Shown here in pieces: positions 24,263-37,258 of a stretch of 64,000 nt of DNA. The translations under genes and the position numbers were made by a program. Source of the DNA: Viscum album (Eukaryota; Streptophyta; Magnoliopsida; Santalales; Viscaceae); contig OY728121.1 of the NCBI GenBank assembly GCA_963277665.1, positions 960,664,097 through 960,728,096 on the forward strand. The letters run 5' to 3'. The notes under the pieces were generated by a model that saw only the letters and a program-made list of their open reading frames with translations, ran no database searches and was not told the DNA's origin. The first letter of the stretch is position 1. Each line of letters opens with the position of its first letter.

Positions 24263-27200
24263 AATAAAGTTATTCTAGTTTTCGATGGAGAAAATTATCA
24301 TATATAGAATGATAGAATGTTACATTATCTTATATATATTGTATATGAAGTTATTTAAGTGGAAATAGGTGGGATTCCTCCTATTGATGATAATTATCAT
24401 CTAACATCTATCAATAATAAAAATCATGAGAATGATGGAAGGGATAATAATTTTATACTATCATCACTTTTTGAAATTTAATTCGTAAGAGTAAAAGGTG
24501 TTTCCACAAGAAAAGGTCTATGTGATAAATTGAAAAACATATATGAAGGTAATATAATAGTAAATAAGGCAATGTTACAAATCTGGAGATTGATGTATGA
24601 AGATCTAAATATGGCTGAGCATGAATATTTTGGGGACTTCCTTACTAGGGTAAATGACATCATCAGCACTATCATATGTCTTAGTGAAAAGTTAGATGAT
24701 TTTACATTTATTGAAAATATTTTAATAGTCCTTCCTGAAATGTTTTATGAAAATGTTTCTTCATTATAAAACATAGATCCTAAAACATTATCTCTTGATG
24801 ATTTACAAAAAATATCTCATCACATATGAAATGAGAAGAGATAAATCTAGGAAAATAAAAACAAAAGTTGACAGATAAATTTTGATCAAGTATATTAAGA
24901 AATATTAGTCAATATGATTATTATTAAAGATTAAGCTAGTGAAACTAATTTTTAAAATCATGTATTTAAAAATATTAATGATATTTTATCCTTATTTTAT
25001 AAAATTGTGAAAATAGGTATATAGAAACTTCCCTTGAAATGTTTTGAATATAGAGGAGTTGGTCACTTGTCAGCTAATTTTCCTCAATGAAATAAAGAAG
25101 AGGATAGTTATAAATAAGAAATAAATCTAATAATATCATGGAATAAATAATATGATAAAGGAAAATTATATTACCTAGGTAATGAAAGAAAATTATTCAA
25201 ATCCAATAGAAGAAGTTTCTTATCTAAATTTGAATAAGAAGATGGATGTGTTGTTGAATATTAAAATTCTGTTGAATATGGTATTGAGAATAATTTCATT
25301 ACAATAGTGAGTGATGAAGAATTCAGAAGCAGTATCTCTGAGGGAGAAGAAAATCAACTTGAATGTCATTTTAAAGAAGAGTTGAAAGAATGTATGAGAT
25401 ATAATAGAAGACTTGAAAGTCAAAAAAAAATGGAAGATGAATGTTCCTTAAAAATAAATTAAAAATGTTTTAATGATTAGAATGTAACTCTAGTTAAAGA
25501 GATTAATGACTTGAATAAATCTATTGAAGAAGAAAACAATCATAAAGATCATTTGGAGGTTGACATGATGGAAAAAGAATAAGATTTGGAACTTGTCTAA
25601 CAAAATTTATATAAAGATGAATTTAGGAATACAAGATTCAAAAACAATATCACTAAATTTGATAAAGGTTATAGAGATGAGAACCTGTGATGGTTAAAAA
25701 AAGTTACCTTAAAAGGGTGAGAATAAAGATGGAGTTTTTTTTGTGAAGAAGAAAGTTGGGAAAGTTATGTATGTGGGAAATATTAAAAAGTGATGAATTC
25801 AGAAATTAAAAAATACCTAGAGTCGTAAAATGTTTATAAAAATTCTAAATCAGGAAAAGTTTCCAATAATTTTGAATATTATAAAGGTGAAAAGAAAAAT
25901 AAGACTCATATTGATAATGGAAAGGTTGGTGGCTCAAAAATCAAAGATAATAAAGTTACTATGAAAAGTATTCACAATTATAGTCAGAATAGAAGCTTCA
26001 GAGGGAAATGATAATTTTATAGAAATTTCTAGTATTGTGGTGGATTCATACATATGAAAAATAATTGTTTAGAAACCAAAAAAATTACTATCATTCCATG
26101 GGTTATGAAATAAAAATGTTTAGGGGGATTCAATCTCCTCAAAGAAAGGATTTTGAGACTGTTTTTTAGAAGAAATCGAAAAATTTTGGAGTAAAGATTG
26201 AAAATATATTCCAACCCTTGGAAAATATTTTTGAAATGTGGTAATGACCTATAAACCTTGAAAAAGTATGACTTGTTTTGTTACCAACATAATAAAATTT
26301 TCTAAATAATTCTCAGAGACTTAAAGGGAAGAATGAAAACAAATAAGAAAAAACTCCTTTTGTTGAAACCACATTGAATGATACAAAATGAGAATGAACT
26401 TGCATTCTTGATAGTGGGTGTTCTTCTCAAATAATAGTAGATTGGAATTTTTTTAAGAATGTAAAAGATTTTAAATAAGGAAAAATGAAACGTGGTAATG
26501 ATGAATCCTGTAAAATCCAAGGTGTTAGATCTGCCATCATTGGGAAAGAAAAGTTGAAATCTAATAAAACATTATATGTTTATGGGATGAAACAAATTTT
26601 TTTATGTGTTTCACAATTTTGTGATTAGGGTAACAAAGTTATATTCAGAAAGAATGGGTTGATTGTGAAAAGTAAAAAATATGGAAATATTATTACAAGA
26701 GGAAAATGTACTAATGGAAACATGTTTCTGGTTGGCGAAATAAAAAAATATTGTTACATTAGTATGGTGGAAGAGAATCAATTGTGGCGTAAAAGTCTAG
26801 GACAAATTTTTCAAAGAAACAATGTTTGAGACATTCTTGATTTTCCATAATGAAGAGACTGGGTTTGAACTATTTTTCATAAAGGAATGATTACAAGTGA
26901 CGTGTATAAGAAATTTTATATTTGTTCAAGACAACACCTAGAGCCGATTCATTCCAATATTTTCAGGACAATAAGAAAACAATCTAAAAATTGAGATAAG
27001 TACTTTATTAATTTCATTAAGTATTTTACTCAAATTACTTGTGTCATTTATATGAAACATAAGTCATATTATTTGAAAATGTTTAAAAGATTCAGAAGGA
27101 TAGCGTAGAAGGAATGTGAGTATTCAGTAAAGAAGTTGAGAATAATCCATGATGGTGAATAAATAAGTGAATAATTTGAAAGTTATCTTGAGAAGTATGG

Positions 27201-29394
27201 AATTCATAATGAGTATAGTTCCCCATACACTCTTCAACAAAATGGGGTTACTGAAAGAAATAATATAAGTTTGGTGGAAATGTAAAGAACTATGTTACAT
27301 GAAAATATTATTTCTCATTACATTTGGAGGAAATCCATGCATACTGATTCTTATATTCAGAACTGATTTTTCTATACACCTAATTCAGATATGACTCCAT
27401 ATGAATTTTTTTTACCAAAAAACTTCATGGTTGAAACACTTAAGAGTTTTCAGGAGTCCATGTATTATGATGAAGAAATGTGTAAACTTCATAAATTTTG
27501 AATAGCAAGGTGAATATGGATTTTTTAGAAGATATTATTCCAAAGGAAGAGGATATAGATGCTTTAAAAAAGAAACAAATAGACTTGTTGATTCAACTAA
27601 TGTGAAGGTAATTGAAAATGATGAGGAAGATAAACAAGAACAGGTAAAAAAGAATTTGATCATTTTGAAGAAAAAAATTCTTATAAGGATACAAACAATT
27701 GTAATTATACTCAAGAAGTTGAATCAGACTCAACCATTTCTAGTAATGAGAAAGGTACTCAAAAATATCATCCCAATATGAGGAAACAAGAGGAATCTCA
27801 TAACATTACTGGTGATCAACATTAGAAGGTTCAAACAAGAAGAAAAAAATGCTATTAAACTTACTTCTTTGTATTAAAAAGTGGGTTTGAATGATGTGAA
27901 AGAAGATTTTGAGTATCTGGAATGGTTTTAATCCATAAATTAAGTGTTGAATTGTATTGAAAATAATGATACATGGGAAATCATTCCCAAACTAGAAAAC
28001 AAAAAAATTATTGGTACAAAATGGGTTTTCCAGATCAAATTGAATGAATAAGGTGGATTTATAAGAAACAAAGCATGATTGGTTACCAAGGGTTTTTTAA
28101 GATTGAAGTTATTGATTTTAATGAAACCTTTTCTTTGATGGGAAGAATAGAAAAAATCAGAATATTTCTTTATATTTTTTTCTCAAGGAGGTTACAAGAT
28201 CATTCAAATGGATGTCAAATCTGCATTCTTAAATGGAGATATTGATGAGGTAGTTTACATTGAATAAAAGTGTGGATTTTTTGTTTTGGGAATGATGAAG
28301 GTTATGAGTTATATTAAAAAAGTCCTAGTATGTGCTTAAAAAATTTCCAAGGGCATGAAATTATGAATTGGATACATGCATAAAGAAGATGAGTTTTATT
28401 AAAGGAAGAGTGGATGTCAATATTTATATCATATAATGTCAGGAGTATTCCATAATTGTAATTGTTTATATCGATGACATTATATTTATTGATAATGATG
28501 AAAAATCTTGTGAAATATTTTCTGAATAAATGAAAACATTGTTTGAGATGTCCATGTTGGGGGAAATGAAATAATTGGTTTAAAAATACTACAAAGTAAT
28601 GAATATACTTTTCTATCTCATGAAAAGTATGCTAAGGAACATCTTAAGAGGTTCAGCATAGAAAAATCAAAACATGTTTCCATGCAGATTTCAGTGGGAG
28701 AAAAGTTATCTAATGATAGAGAATGAATATAAGTTGATCAGAAGGAATTTTGGAAGCTGGTTGGATGTTTTTTATATTCGAATTTATGAAGACATGTCAT
28801 TGTTTATGTCGTTACCTTTTGTGAAAGATTTCTGAATGTTCTCAAATAATCACACATACTAGATGGAAAAGGAATTCCTAGATACATAAAAGGAACAAAT
28901 AATTTTGGAATCAGTTATGATAGAACACATTGTATTGAATTGTTAAGGTATTTAAATGCTGATTGGGAAAGAAATATTGAACATAAAAGATAGACATCTA
29001 GTGGAGTATTTTTTTGGGAAATAATTATGTTTGGTATTCAAAGAAAAATAATTTAGTAATTCTCATTATGTTTGAATATGAGTTTGTTTCTACCACTCAA
29101 GCTGTTACTCAACTTATGTGGATGAAAAATCAATAAGAAGATTTACTTGTTGAAGTGAAGTTACCCTATCTCAAGGGTTGTTACAAACAAAGTAAAATAA
29201 ATATCACCAGGAATCCTTTTCAAAATTCTTGATCAAAACATATTGATATCAAATATCATTTAATAAAGGAGAATGTGTAGAAGAATGAATTAAATCGACA
29301 GTATATTCCAACATGCGAACAAGTTGTTTATATTTTCAAAAAAACTTTAGTGGATGAATCTTTTTCTAAATTGATTTTGAACATGAGAATCTAA
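24263..29394 (+). pseudogene. gag-pol of the SIRE-like element, heavily decayed
   Basis: Gag starts with FDGENYH near 24,281; no start codon is secure. A fairly well kept gag stretch lies at 24,530-24,769 (KLKNIYEGN, then a LxSLPxxF-like block). The zinc knuckle at 25,040-25,081 has lost two cysteines. Protease is visible near 26,401 as CILDSGCSSQ, with the active DSG. Integrase remains span about 26,770-27,450, ending in SSPYTLQQNGVTERNN with the catalytic Glu. RT covers about 27,950-28,500 (TKWVFQIKLNE, MDVKSAFLNGDI, and YIDD near 28,473). RNase H and the C-terminus run to a TAA at 29,392. Many stops and several frame changes prevent any product. The segment belongs with the LTRs at 1-2,090 and 29,841-32,221. 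Confidence 0.88.
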
Positions 29395-29407
29395 ACAATT
29401 TATCTTC

Positions 29408-29720
29408 ATGGTTTTGGTATGTGTTTTTTACCATATCTCATATTACCTTTGGATAGTGTTTTCAAGGGGTAGAATTGAATTGTTTCATAAATCTATCAAA
29501 TTTATGCATGAAACAGAGAGAGTTGTGGGTAAGATGTGAGTTCATCATTTTATTTTTTGTGAACTATTTTTACTATTTGTTGTAGTGATTGTAGGATTTT
29601 TTTTCTTTTATTACAAGAAATCCGAGAAGCTGAGGAAGAAGGTAGATAAGATGAGGAATTTGAAGAATGTTTTAATAATCACCACTTTTGGAAAACATGG
29701 TTTTGTAGACAATAATTGTT
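29408..29720 (+). pseudogene. Possible small post-pol frame with membrane segment in the SIRE-like element
   Basis: Between the end of pol and the polypurine tract one frame starts with ATG at 29,408 and runs about 100 codons with one TGA (29,537). It has a hydrophobic start (VLVCVFYHISYYLW) and a second hydrophobic run (LFLLFVVVIVGFFFFYY, about 29,564-29,614) followed by a strongly basic Lys/Arg stretch. SIRE elements of some plants carry an envelope-like frame in this place, but those are far longer. T-rich DNA encodes hydrophobic residues easily, so this may be chance. Confidence 0.25.
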
Positions 29721-29824
29721 GTTTCCTACAATAAAATAGCTCACATAGGCTTAGAATTATTGATAGGTAATCCATTTCTTGAGGATACAAAGTTTAGTGA
29801 TTTATAAACCTGATTGACAAAAAA

Positions 29825-29838
29825 ATAAAAAGGGGGAG
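29825..29838 (+). other. Polypurine tract of the SIRE-like element
   Basis: AAAAAAGGGGGAGA-type purine run directly before the right LTR start TGTTAGGACC. It confirms the plus orientation and the LTR boundary. Confidence 0.9.
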
Positions 29839-29840
29839 AT

Positions 29841-32221
29841 TGTTAGGACCATGTTGATGAGGATGGTGATTGTATTCATATGTTGTATTTTCATGTCAAG
29901 GAGTTTAAAAAGAAAGGAAAAATTAGATCACTTTTTATTCAATGAAATTATAATTGACCATCAGATTCAGAAGAATCAGACTCACAATGCTTGAAAAGTT
30001 CCAACATATTTAGGAAAATATGGTAGATAAGTCTTATCAAATTCACACTAAATCGGGAATGAAAATATTGATTGTTTTGAGAATGCATCGTTCTGGAAGA
30101 AAATGTTCATCGGATTCATTCTGGATCTAGTATGGAAGAAGTAATCTTATTGATGAAGAATCAATTTCTACCTGACATTGATAAAGTAATTGTGATAATG
30201 ATTTATTGATCTTTCTCATAAATCATAAGTAAGAAAAATATAATTAAATATTGATGGAAGAAAGGGTGAGTGAAATAAATGTTTCCAATCTTATTCAGAA
30301 TGAATAGATCTGAATGGAAATGAAAAGGGGTATTATAGTTCATATTCATTAGGATTGTATTCTAATAAATTATATCCATAGAAATTGGAATCATGAAAAC
30401 ATGATTCAAGATGAATTGGAGTGAATTCTTTCGATGAAGGAAAGGGAAGTTACAATACATTCCTTGAAAAATCAGATGATGAAGAAGAAGATCATTAATT
30501 TATTCAAAGTCATTAATGAATTCTTGATGCAAGAAGATGTTTTTAGAAAGAAGAATTGAATCTTTTGAAACTGGATCATCACATTCAGTACTTCATCATA
30601 TTCACCATAGGAAGATTTGTTTAAAGAATTATCAAGTGGTATCATATTCAAAAGATGAGGAATCTGCTAATCAGACTCAAATGACATCATATTCAGGGAA
30701 ATAATTGGTTGAGATTTGATGAATGCAAATGAAAGAAAAGAATGGAATAACCAATAAAAAGAAAAGCATCAGAGATTAGTCAACAATATAGTCAACCAAA
30801 TAAAAAGTTGTTGAATTATATTATTTTATTTTCAAGTGGGTCAATAGAAGAGATAAAGTAAATAGATGGATGTGTTTTCGAGGAGGAGTTTGAATTTAAA
30901 ATATATATTTTTTCACAGATTTTGAAATTCAATAAAGATATTTTTCTTCTTCAAGTTGTTCAGTATACATTGTATATGAGGTAATCATGATTCATCTTGT
31001 TGATCATATTTAGTAATCATAATGGAGAGATGAAACCAGACTGAGGCATGCTGAGTAATCCATTTCGTAACATATATCTTCAGTTGGTATAGAGCATTTC
31101 TGTGAAGAAATTGGATCGATCTAATTATATTAAGAAAACAATTTTGACCTAGTGATTGAAAAGAAAGTATTAATAATAGAAGATGTCATAGAGATGATTC
31201 AAGAATATTTTAGAAGATTTTATGAAGTCTATATTCAACCTAAATTCAAGGTAAATTGAGATTTGGGAGAATTTTTTTGAGCGGGAATTTTTTTGGGATT
31301 CCCGAAAAAACCATACATGGATAAATTATAAAATGGAAATGTAAATTGCACATTTTTAACACATATGTAATATTAACATTAGAGAGAGAATATCTAAAGT
31401 TTAAGGGAGACAATGTGATTTCTATATTGAGACATTTTGAAAAAGTTTTGACAAAGATACGTGTATGGATAGGAAACAATATTTAAATGTTATTAAGATA
31501 AATATAAAATTCACTGATCATAATATTCATCTTTATATCAGATTATTCTTTTCATCATATTTGGTTTCTCATCGCATCAGGATGGATAGTTGGATCTTGT
31601 ATTTCTACATTTGGATTTTCATACTGAGGAAGTTTTTTGAATTTTCTATTCTTCTAGATTTATATCCATCAGATTGTGAAATTGGATTTGAAGAATCCGA
31701 ATTGATAAATCATAGTGGGTATATTAGATTGAGAAATCAGACCAAGTTTTCATTATGAAGTCTAAGAGGTTCTTACCATATTCTAGGAAATAAATTGAAT
31801 AATTTTTTTAAAATAATATATTTTTTAATTGAAAATAAGAATAAGTAACATGAGTTGTTTCAAAAAACATTGTTTTACCCTATTTATGCTAAGAGGGCGC
31901 ACATGTACTTTTGGATTATCTTCAAAGTATTAAACAAGTTAAAGGGAATATCCTACTAATTATAATATAAGGATTGTTTTCTAATGGATTTTGTGGTATT
32001 AGATTTTCTCAAAACCATACTATGGGCATATCTATTCATATTTAATAGTGAACAATGTAAATTCTTGTGTTCCTGTGGATTTGTGTTTGAATTGTTTTCA
32101 ACATGAATTAAAATCTTTAACATGAGGTGAATGCTGTTTCAAGGAAACATAAAAGAAAAAAGTATCACTATCTCACCCCCTCCCCTCTCAGTGATACAAA
32201 TATCTTGACTGGGATCTTAGA
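29841..32221 (+). repeat. Right LTR of the SIRE-like element
   Basis: It is 2,381 bp long, begins TGTTAGGACC after the polypurine tract and ends near GGGATCTTAGA, matching GGGATCATACA of the left LTR. It contains the terminal hairpin at 32,162-32,197. Short frames inside it (for example 31,465-31,758, 97 codons) are not kept in the left LTR. Confidence 0.88.
32162..32197 (+). other. Terminal hairpin of the SIRE-like LTR, right copy
   Basis: GTATCACT (32,162-32,169) and AGTGATAC (32,190-32,197) are the same perfect 8-bp arms as in the left LTR, with a 20-base C/T-rich loop. Confidence 0.7.
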
Positions 32222-33189
32222 AAAAGAAGATAATGGATCATGCTCAAGATTATAGTACTACCACTGACAAATAGGAATGATTAATGTGTTTATGTTTGGA
32301 TTAATGAATTATATCAATTTTGTATTTTATTAATGATGAATTGGTTATAAGAATTATGGAATATATAAGGATTACACTGTAGTACTATTTTATTAAGGAT
32401 TTGAGGTCATATGTTAAATATTAAAAATAAAAATGATTCGGTAGAAAGTAAAACATTGGAAAACACATGGTTAAGGGAATGAAAAACCATAAAATGTTCC
32501 TGGTGACGTGACAATGATGTTTTATAGAGAGATAATTGATATAGATAAAGTAAATCAGATAGTAATAACTACCATGCGAATGATTTGAAAGTGTTAGATC
32601 ATGATATTTTGTAAAGTTTAACTATTTATGAAATGGCTTAAGTTGATCATTTTATGAGGTTTTAGAGGTTAATGTATTACTTCACGACATGACGCAACCT
32701 GTGCTAAGAAATGATTTATAGATTTTTCAATGTGTATTTAATGGATAAGATTGTGTTTATGAAATATAAATCTATATTTATACTCTTATATAGTGGGATG
32801 ATTCCTCAACTCTAGGAAAATTGTATTAAAAATGTTATCTTTATATCATAATTTTTTATGATATCAATGAAAATTTTCTTAATTGTAGTTTATGGTTTTG
32901 TGGGTATCAAATTTCATCTAAACATGTTCTCTATCACTTTCCATCAGAACATCATGGTTTTATTTTTCTTTCATGACCATGTTTTCACTTACCACTAATA
33001 TTCTCCTATTCAAAAGACTAATATTTTAGAGACCTTCACATATCTACTTTCACTCTTATTAAGAGGATTTTTTGTTAGGCCTATTTTAATTTTGGGTTTC
33101 CCACATAAATATTTTCAAAAAATGAACCACTTTTTTTTCAAAGTGAAATATAAAATTTTGAGGATAAAATTTATTGTCGGAGGGAAGAA
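32222..33189 (+). other. Internal 3' remnant of an older gypsy element
   Basis: This stretch lies between the SIRE-like LTR and a gypsy-type polypurine tract. Its last 40 bases read TTGAGGATAAAATTTATTG and then CGGAGGGAAGAA, close to the GAGGACGAAATTT...GGGGGGAAGAA context that ends plant chromovirus internal regions. No pol motif can be read in the rest. I infer that the SIRE-like element inserted here and that the remaining internal region lies left of the window. Confidence 0.55.
33176..33189 (+). other. Polypurine tract of the older gypsy element
   Basis: TCGGAGGGAAGAA abuts TGAAACACCC, the LTR start. Position and context match plant chromoviruses. Confidence 0.7.
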
Positions 33190-36100
33190 TGAAACACCCA
33201 AATGATATTTAAATAAATTTAATATAGAATGTAATTCATTAAATAATAAGTCTCTCTGAAACAACACTTTGTTATTATAATTTTTTAAATGAGATAGTTA
33301 TAACCTAGCTGTTAGAACTAGTAATATTAATAGTAATAACTAATATTAAATGTAATTTATAATAGTTTCACATAAATAAAACATATTTTTATTAAAATAT
33401 ATAATTATTTTTTAAAATAAAAATCATTTTTTCAAAATTAACTTAGGTTAAATTTTTAGTATTTTCCTAAGAAGCATCATTTTTTGATGAATAGTAAAAA
33501 ATACTGCATTTTAGTTAAAAACTGTGTTTTCATTTAAAATAATTATTATAATTTAAAATTATTTTTAAAATAAAAATAGATCAATTATAAACATATTAAT
33601 CCAGTTTATATCATGGGAATCATTCTTTATGTTTAAATTAGATAGAAATACTTACTGAACTTTTGAACGTTCTTTTTTCCCGCCTTCTCGCCACACTTGC
33701 AGGATTTGCATTAAATATAATTTTCCCACTTTTATGAATTGGATTTCAAAAAAAAGGACTTACATAGTTTCTATCATTAATATATTTAGAGTCTAATAGG
33801 ATCAACATAATTTTTTTAGTGAATAGTAACTTGACCCTTTGGAATAGTAATATTACCTTTATGAATAGTAATATGACCCTTAGGAAAAGTAAATCGACCA
33901 AATGAATTGTAACCTCACCGATGAATGTATAAATAAAATTTTTGAATCTTATAAATGAATTTACGATATAATTATATCATATTATAATTGAATGAAAATT
34001 TATAAAATAATAATAATTAAGTGTTGGTATTTTTGTAAGTCATAAATATTTAATTACAATTTTATAATTAATAAAATGATTTAAAATGAAATTTATTTTC
34101 AAAAAATGTATTCATAAATTAAAATTTCATTATATTATGATTTTAGGATAATTTAATGAGACCTTAGTAAATTTTTAGTGTGTTATAAAATCAGTTAAAA
34201 ATTTATAATATGTATTTTTGAAGTAAATGATGGTTTTAATTAAAAATAAAATTTATAATTTATAGAAAATTATGTTCATAAATTGGATTCCATTTTTTAA
34301 TTTTACACATAAAAAAATTTTTAGTGTGAAATTTATATATTTTTCTAAAATACATAAATTTCTTGTAAATAGTAAAATATGGTAATTTATAGTGTAAATA
34401 CAATATAAGTTAAATAAACTATTCCTTTAGTCATAAATGATGTAAGAACCATAATCTCAAAATTCAAATCATTTTTTTAATCTATTTTATGATAATACTC
34501 AAACTATTTATAGTCCTGAGCCAAAATAATTAACAAATGAATAAAATATTCAGAAATCACCCCTCTCCTCCACTATAAATACCACCCATCACCACTATTT
34601 ATCCTCAAACCTTTATGCCTTGAAGCTTTTAAAAATTCATCCCAAATAATATTCCCAAGAACCCACAACTTCAAGGAGGTTCTGGTCCAAAAAAATACCA
34701 AACCAAGGTTCTTTAAGGAGGGTTTGAAAGAGGAGAATTCAAGAGGTAAATCCTCTTTCTTTTTCTTTTAATTCCTTCAAATTTCCTTTTTCATTTATTA
34801 TACTCTCATAACATACTATGTAAAAATTTTAATGATAACTCAAGTATTATCTATATATTATAATTATTTCATGTTAATGGAATATATTTCATCAAACTAC
34901 TCTCTCTATCTCTCTCTATTTTTTTAAAAATCAAATCATCGTCTGTGAGGTGCTGATTTACAGTCTTCATAGAAAACAGATTTTCATTCTTCAACTTATC
35001 CTTCAAGGATATTCATAAAACCATTTTAATTGTTGAAATATATTTTAAAATTTATATTATTTTTTTATTTTCTGTATGTAACATATTTAGATAATACTAA
35101 ATGATAAAATAAAACATGTTCACTGTGATCTAAAACTTCTAAAATTAATCTATACTATTATCATTAACATGTAATCTACTAATTCATCCTGATATATGGG
35201 AAAAAAATATATATATCAAATCAATTAAACTTATATATGTTCATAAATGACATATAATTCCAATTCTGTATAATTATACAAATTTTACAAGAAAATCATT
35301 ATAGTTAGATAGGTAAACCGATCATGAAAACAAAGGAAATGAACGAACCTGAGCGATAAAATTGTATTGTATAACAGTTAAAAAATCTAAACAAATGAAC
35401 TTAATAAAAGTATAATAAATCAAATAAATTTATAAAATGTTCTTAATTAATTAATTAATGGATTTATCTTATTGTTAAGGAAACTAATATCAAGTGCAGA
35501 ACACATTCATACATAAGGTAAGAGTTTGCTCAACTCACTCTCATTCCCCTAAGATATGCCTTACTTGCCGCTATTTATTATGTGTGGTGTATGTATAATT
35601 ACCATTTATCTCTCATATCATTAATATATTTATAATCATGGTATTTAATGTATTATTTTACAATAATTAATTTTATTGTGAATTAGGATTGACTGTTTGG
35701 AATGTGGCAAGGGTTTCTTCTTGAACCTCCATTTTTCATTTGGGTTACAATTTATCTCTCTCTACCCACTATAATTATCCTTTATTTTTATGTAATTATT
35801 CTAAATTAACTTTAAAGGTTCCAAAATTATGTATCCTTCTCATTTAATCCTTCTTTTATGTTGATTTACTTGTTTTAATATGCTTCACTTCTCAATTATT
35901 CCCGATAATCAATCCCGATTAAAGGGAACTTCCTGAATTCTTACCCATTTTCACGTGCGCCATATAATATGTTTTAAGCAATATTTTTTTTATAAAATCA
36001 CCCTTTTTATCATTAAAAACTATCCTAGTTTAATTATGGGTTTCTACAAATAATTATTCCTTTTTCTATTTTAAATACTCTTTAATATTTTCCTTAAACC

Positions 36101-37258
36101 ACATTAAATAGGTTCATTTCTAAAGTTTCTTAAAAACACATTGCCCCATTTTCACTTCAATTGGACATAATTTATGCCTAAAATATAAATTAATTGTACA
36201 CAAATTTTATTTTCTGGGATATAAATGTTTAAAATATTATTTTATTACAAATACAAATGATTATATAAATTAACTCTTCTTTCCAAAGTAAAAAGAGTTT
36301 TTCTCGTCGCACTTTTACTTCTCTGAGATATATGCCTTATTCACCACTTATTCCATGCATGTGGTTAATATAAATCCCTTTAATATATCCAATAATGTGT
36401 TTTATTATTATTATGATATCATATGAATTAATAATTAAAATTTTCAATGTGGTATGGGACAATTTGGAATGTTTAAAGATTATTTTCCTCAAGAATTTAT
36501 CAATGATTTTTTTAGAGTATTTTCATCTATAATTATGATTCAAATATTTCAATGTTTTATAGGACACAAATATTTAATGATATATTTTTTATTAGACATA
36601 TGAGTAATGAATTGGACTTAGTAAGTGATGGGAATGACCAGCTATATCCCCTCGATGCTTTAATAGGTCTCATGAGACAAAAAAAAAGGGTATTGGCCGA
36701 GTCCTTAACCTAGTATTTTTTGATGTCTTGGTTGAGGGGTCGATGGTATGTTTCATGTGTCAAAAATTATTAATTCCATCATTGTGATATTGTTATTTCA
36801 TAAATTATGGGATTATTTTACTAGTATAATATTCAAGGATATTTTTCATGTGATTATTTATATGGAATTATTTATTCGGATTTTATTCCTGTCATATTAA
36901 GCTCAAGATTTTGTTTTAATGGGATGGGTTCTTTTAGTTATTCACAATGAATTATTATTTATGTTTCCTCTAAATTATTTACCCTTACTGATTATCTGAT
37001 ATCAACCTATTATTTTGTTTCTCTTCCCCATGTTATGAAGAAGAAAACATTGAATAAGATTTCAAGGATGTAGTTTATTTCATTTTATTATATATCATGT
37101 TTTATTTTCATTTCCTAATGTATTATGGGTATCATGAATATAATATGGTCCTACCATATTTCTTAACAGATCAGTACTTTAGTATTTTTTTCCTTTCAAT
37201 CATGAAAATGTAATAAAATAATTCACCAGATCTTGGCTTCTAGGGTTAGGGTATTACA
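33190..37258 (+). repeat. 3' LTR of an older Tekay-related gypsy element
   Basis: It begins TGAAACACCC after the polypurine tract and ends near GGGTATTACA (37,258), about 4.07 kb. Segments resemble the Tekay-like LTR read on the minus strand: the TTTTTGATGAATAGTAAAAA stretch at 33,480 (compare 13,830), the GAATAGTAA repeats at 33,840, and a TATA box followed by a C-rich leader at 34,574. It has an internal partial duplication (35,490-35,760 and 36,290-36,490) and a C/T microsatellite at 34,900. No partner LTR is in the window. Confidence 0.65.
34574..34581 (+). promoter_or_regulatory. Probable TATA box of the older gypsy LTR
   Basis: CCTCCACTATAAATACC is a good plant TATA context, with CCCCTCTCC just upstream and a C/A-rich leader downstream. 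Its position relative to the LTR start (about 1.4 kb) is similar to the Tekay-like LTR (about 1.6 kb). Confidence 0.55.

Larger units (their letters stand above)
1..32221 (+). mobile_element. SIRE-like Ty1/copia retrotransposon, split by a nested insertion
   Basis: This is the oldest layer of the left half. Its pieces are a left LTR (1-2,090, start missing), a decayed primer site, an internal region resumed at 24,189, a polypurine tract at 29,825-29,838 and a right LTR (29,841-32,221). The two LTRs align along their length and differ by roughly 18% over the last 110 bases, counted by eye. The gag (FDGENY start, knuckle resembling the SIRE GHLSANCPQ type) and the long 2.4-kb LTRs favour the SIRE lineage. 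The segment 2,111-24,188 belongs to later insertions. No target duplication can be tested because the left end is outside the window. Confidence 0.85.

Noticed and set aside
31465..31758. Frame of 97 codons in the right SIRE-like LTR
   Set aside because: The aligned part of the left LTR (about 1,340-1,630) is not open in this frame.
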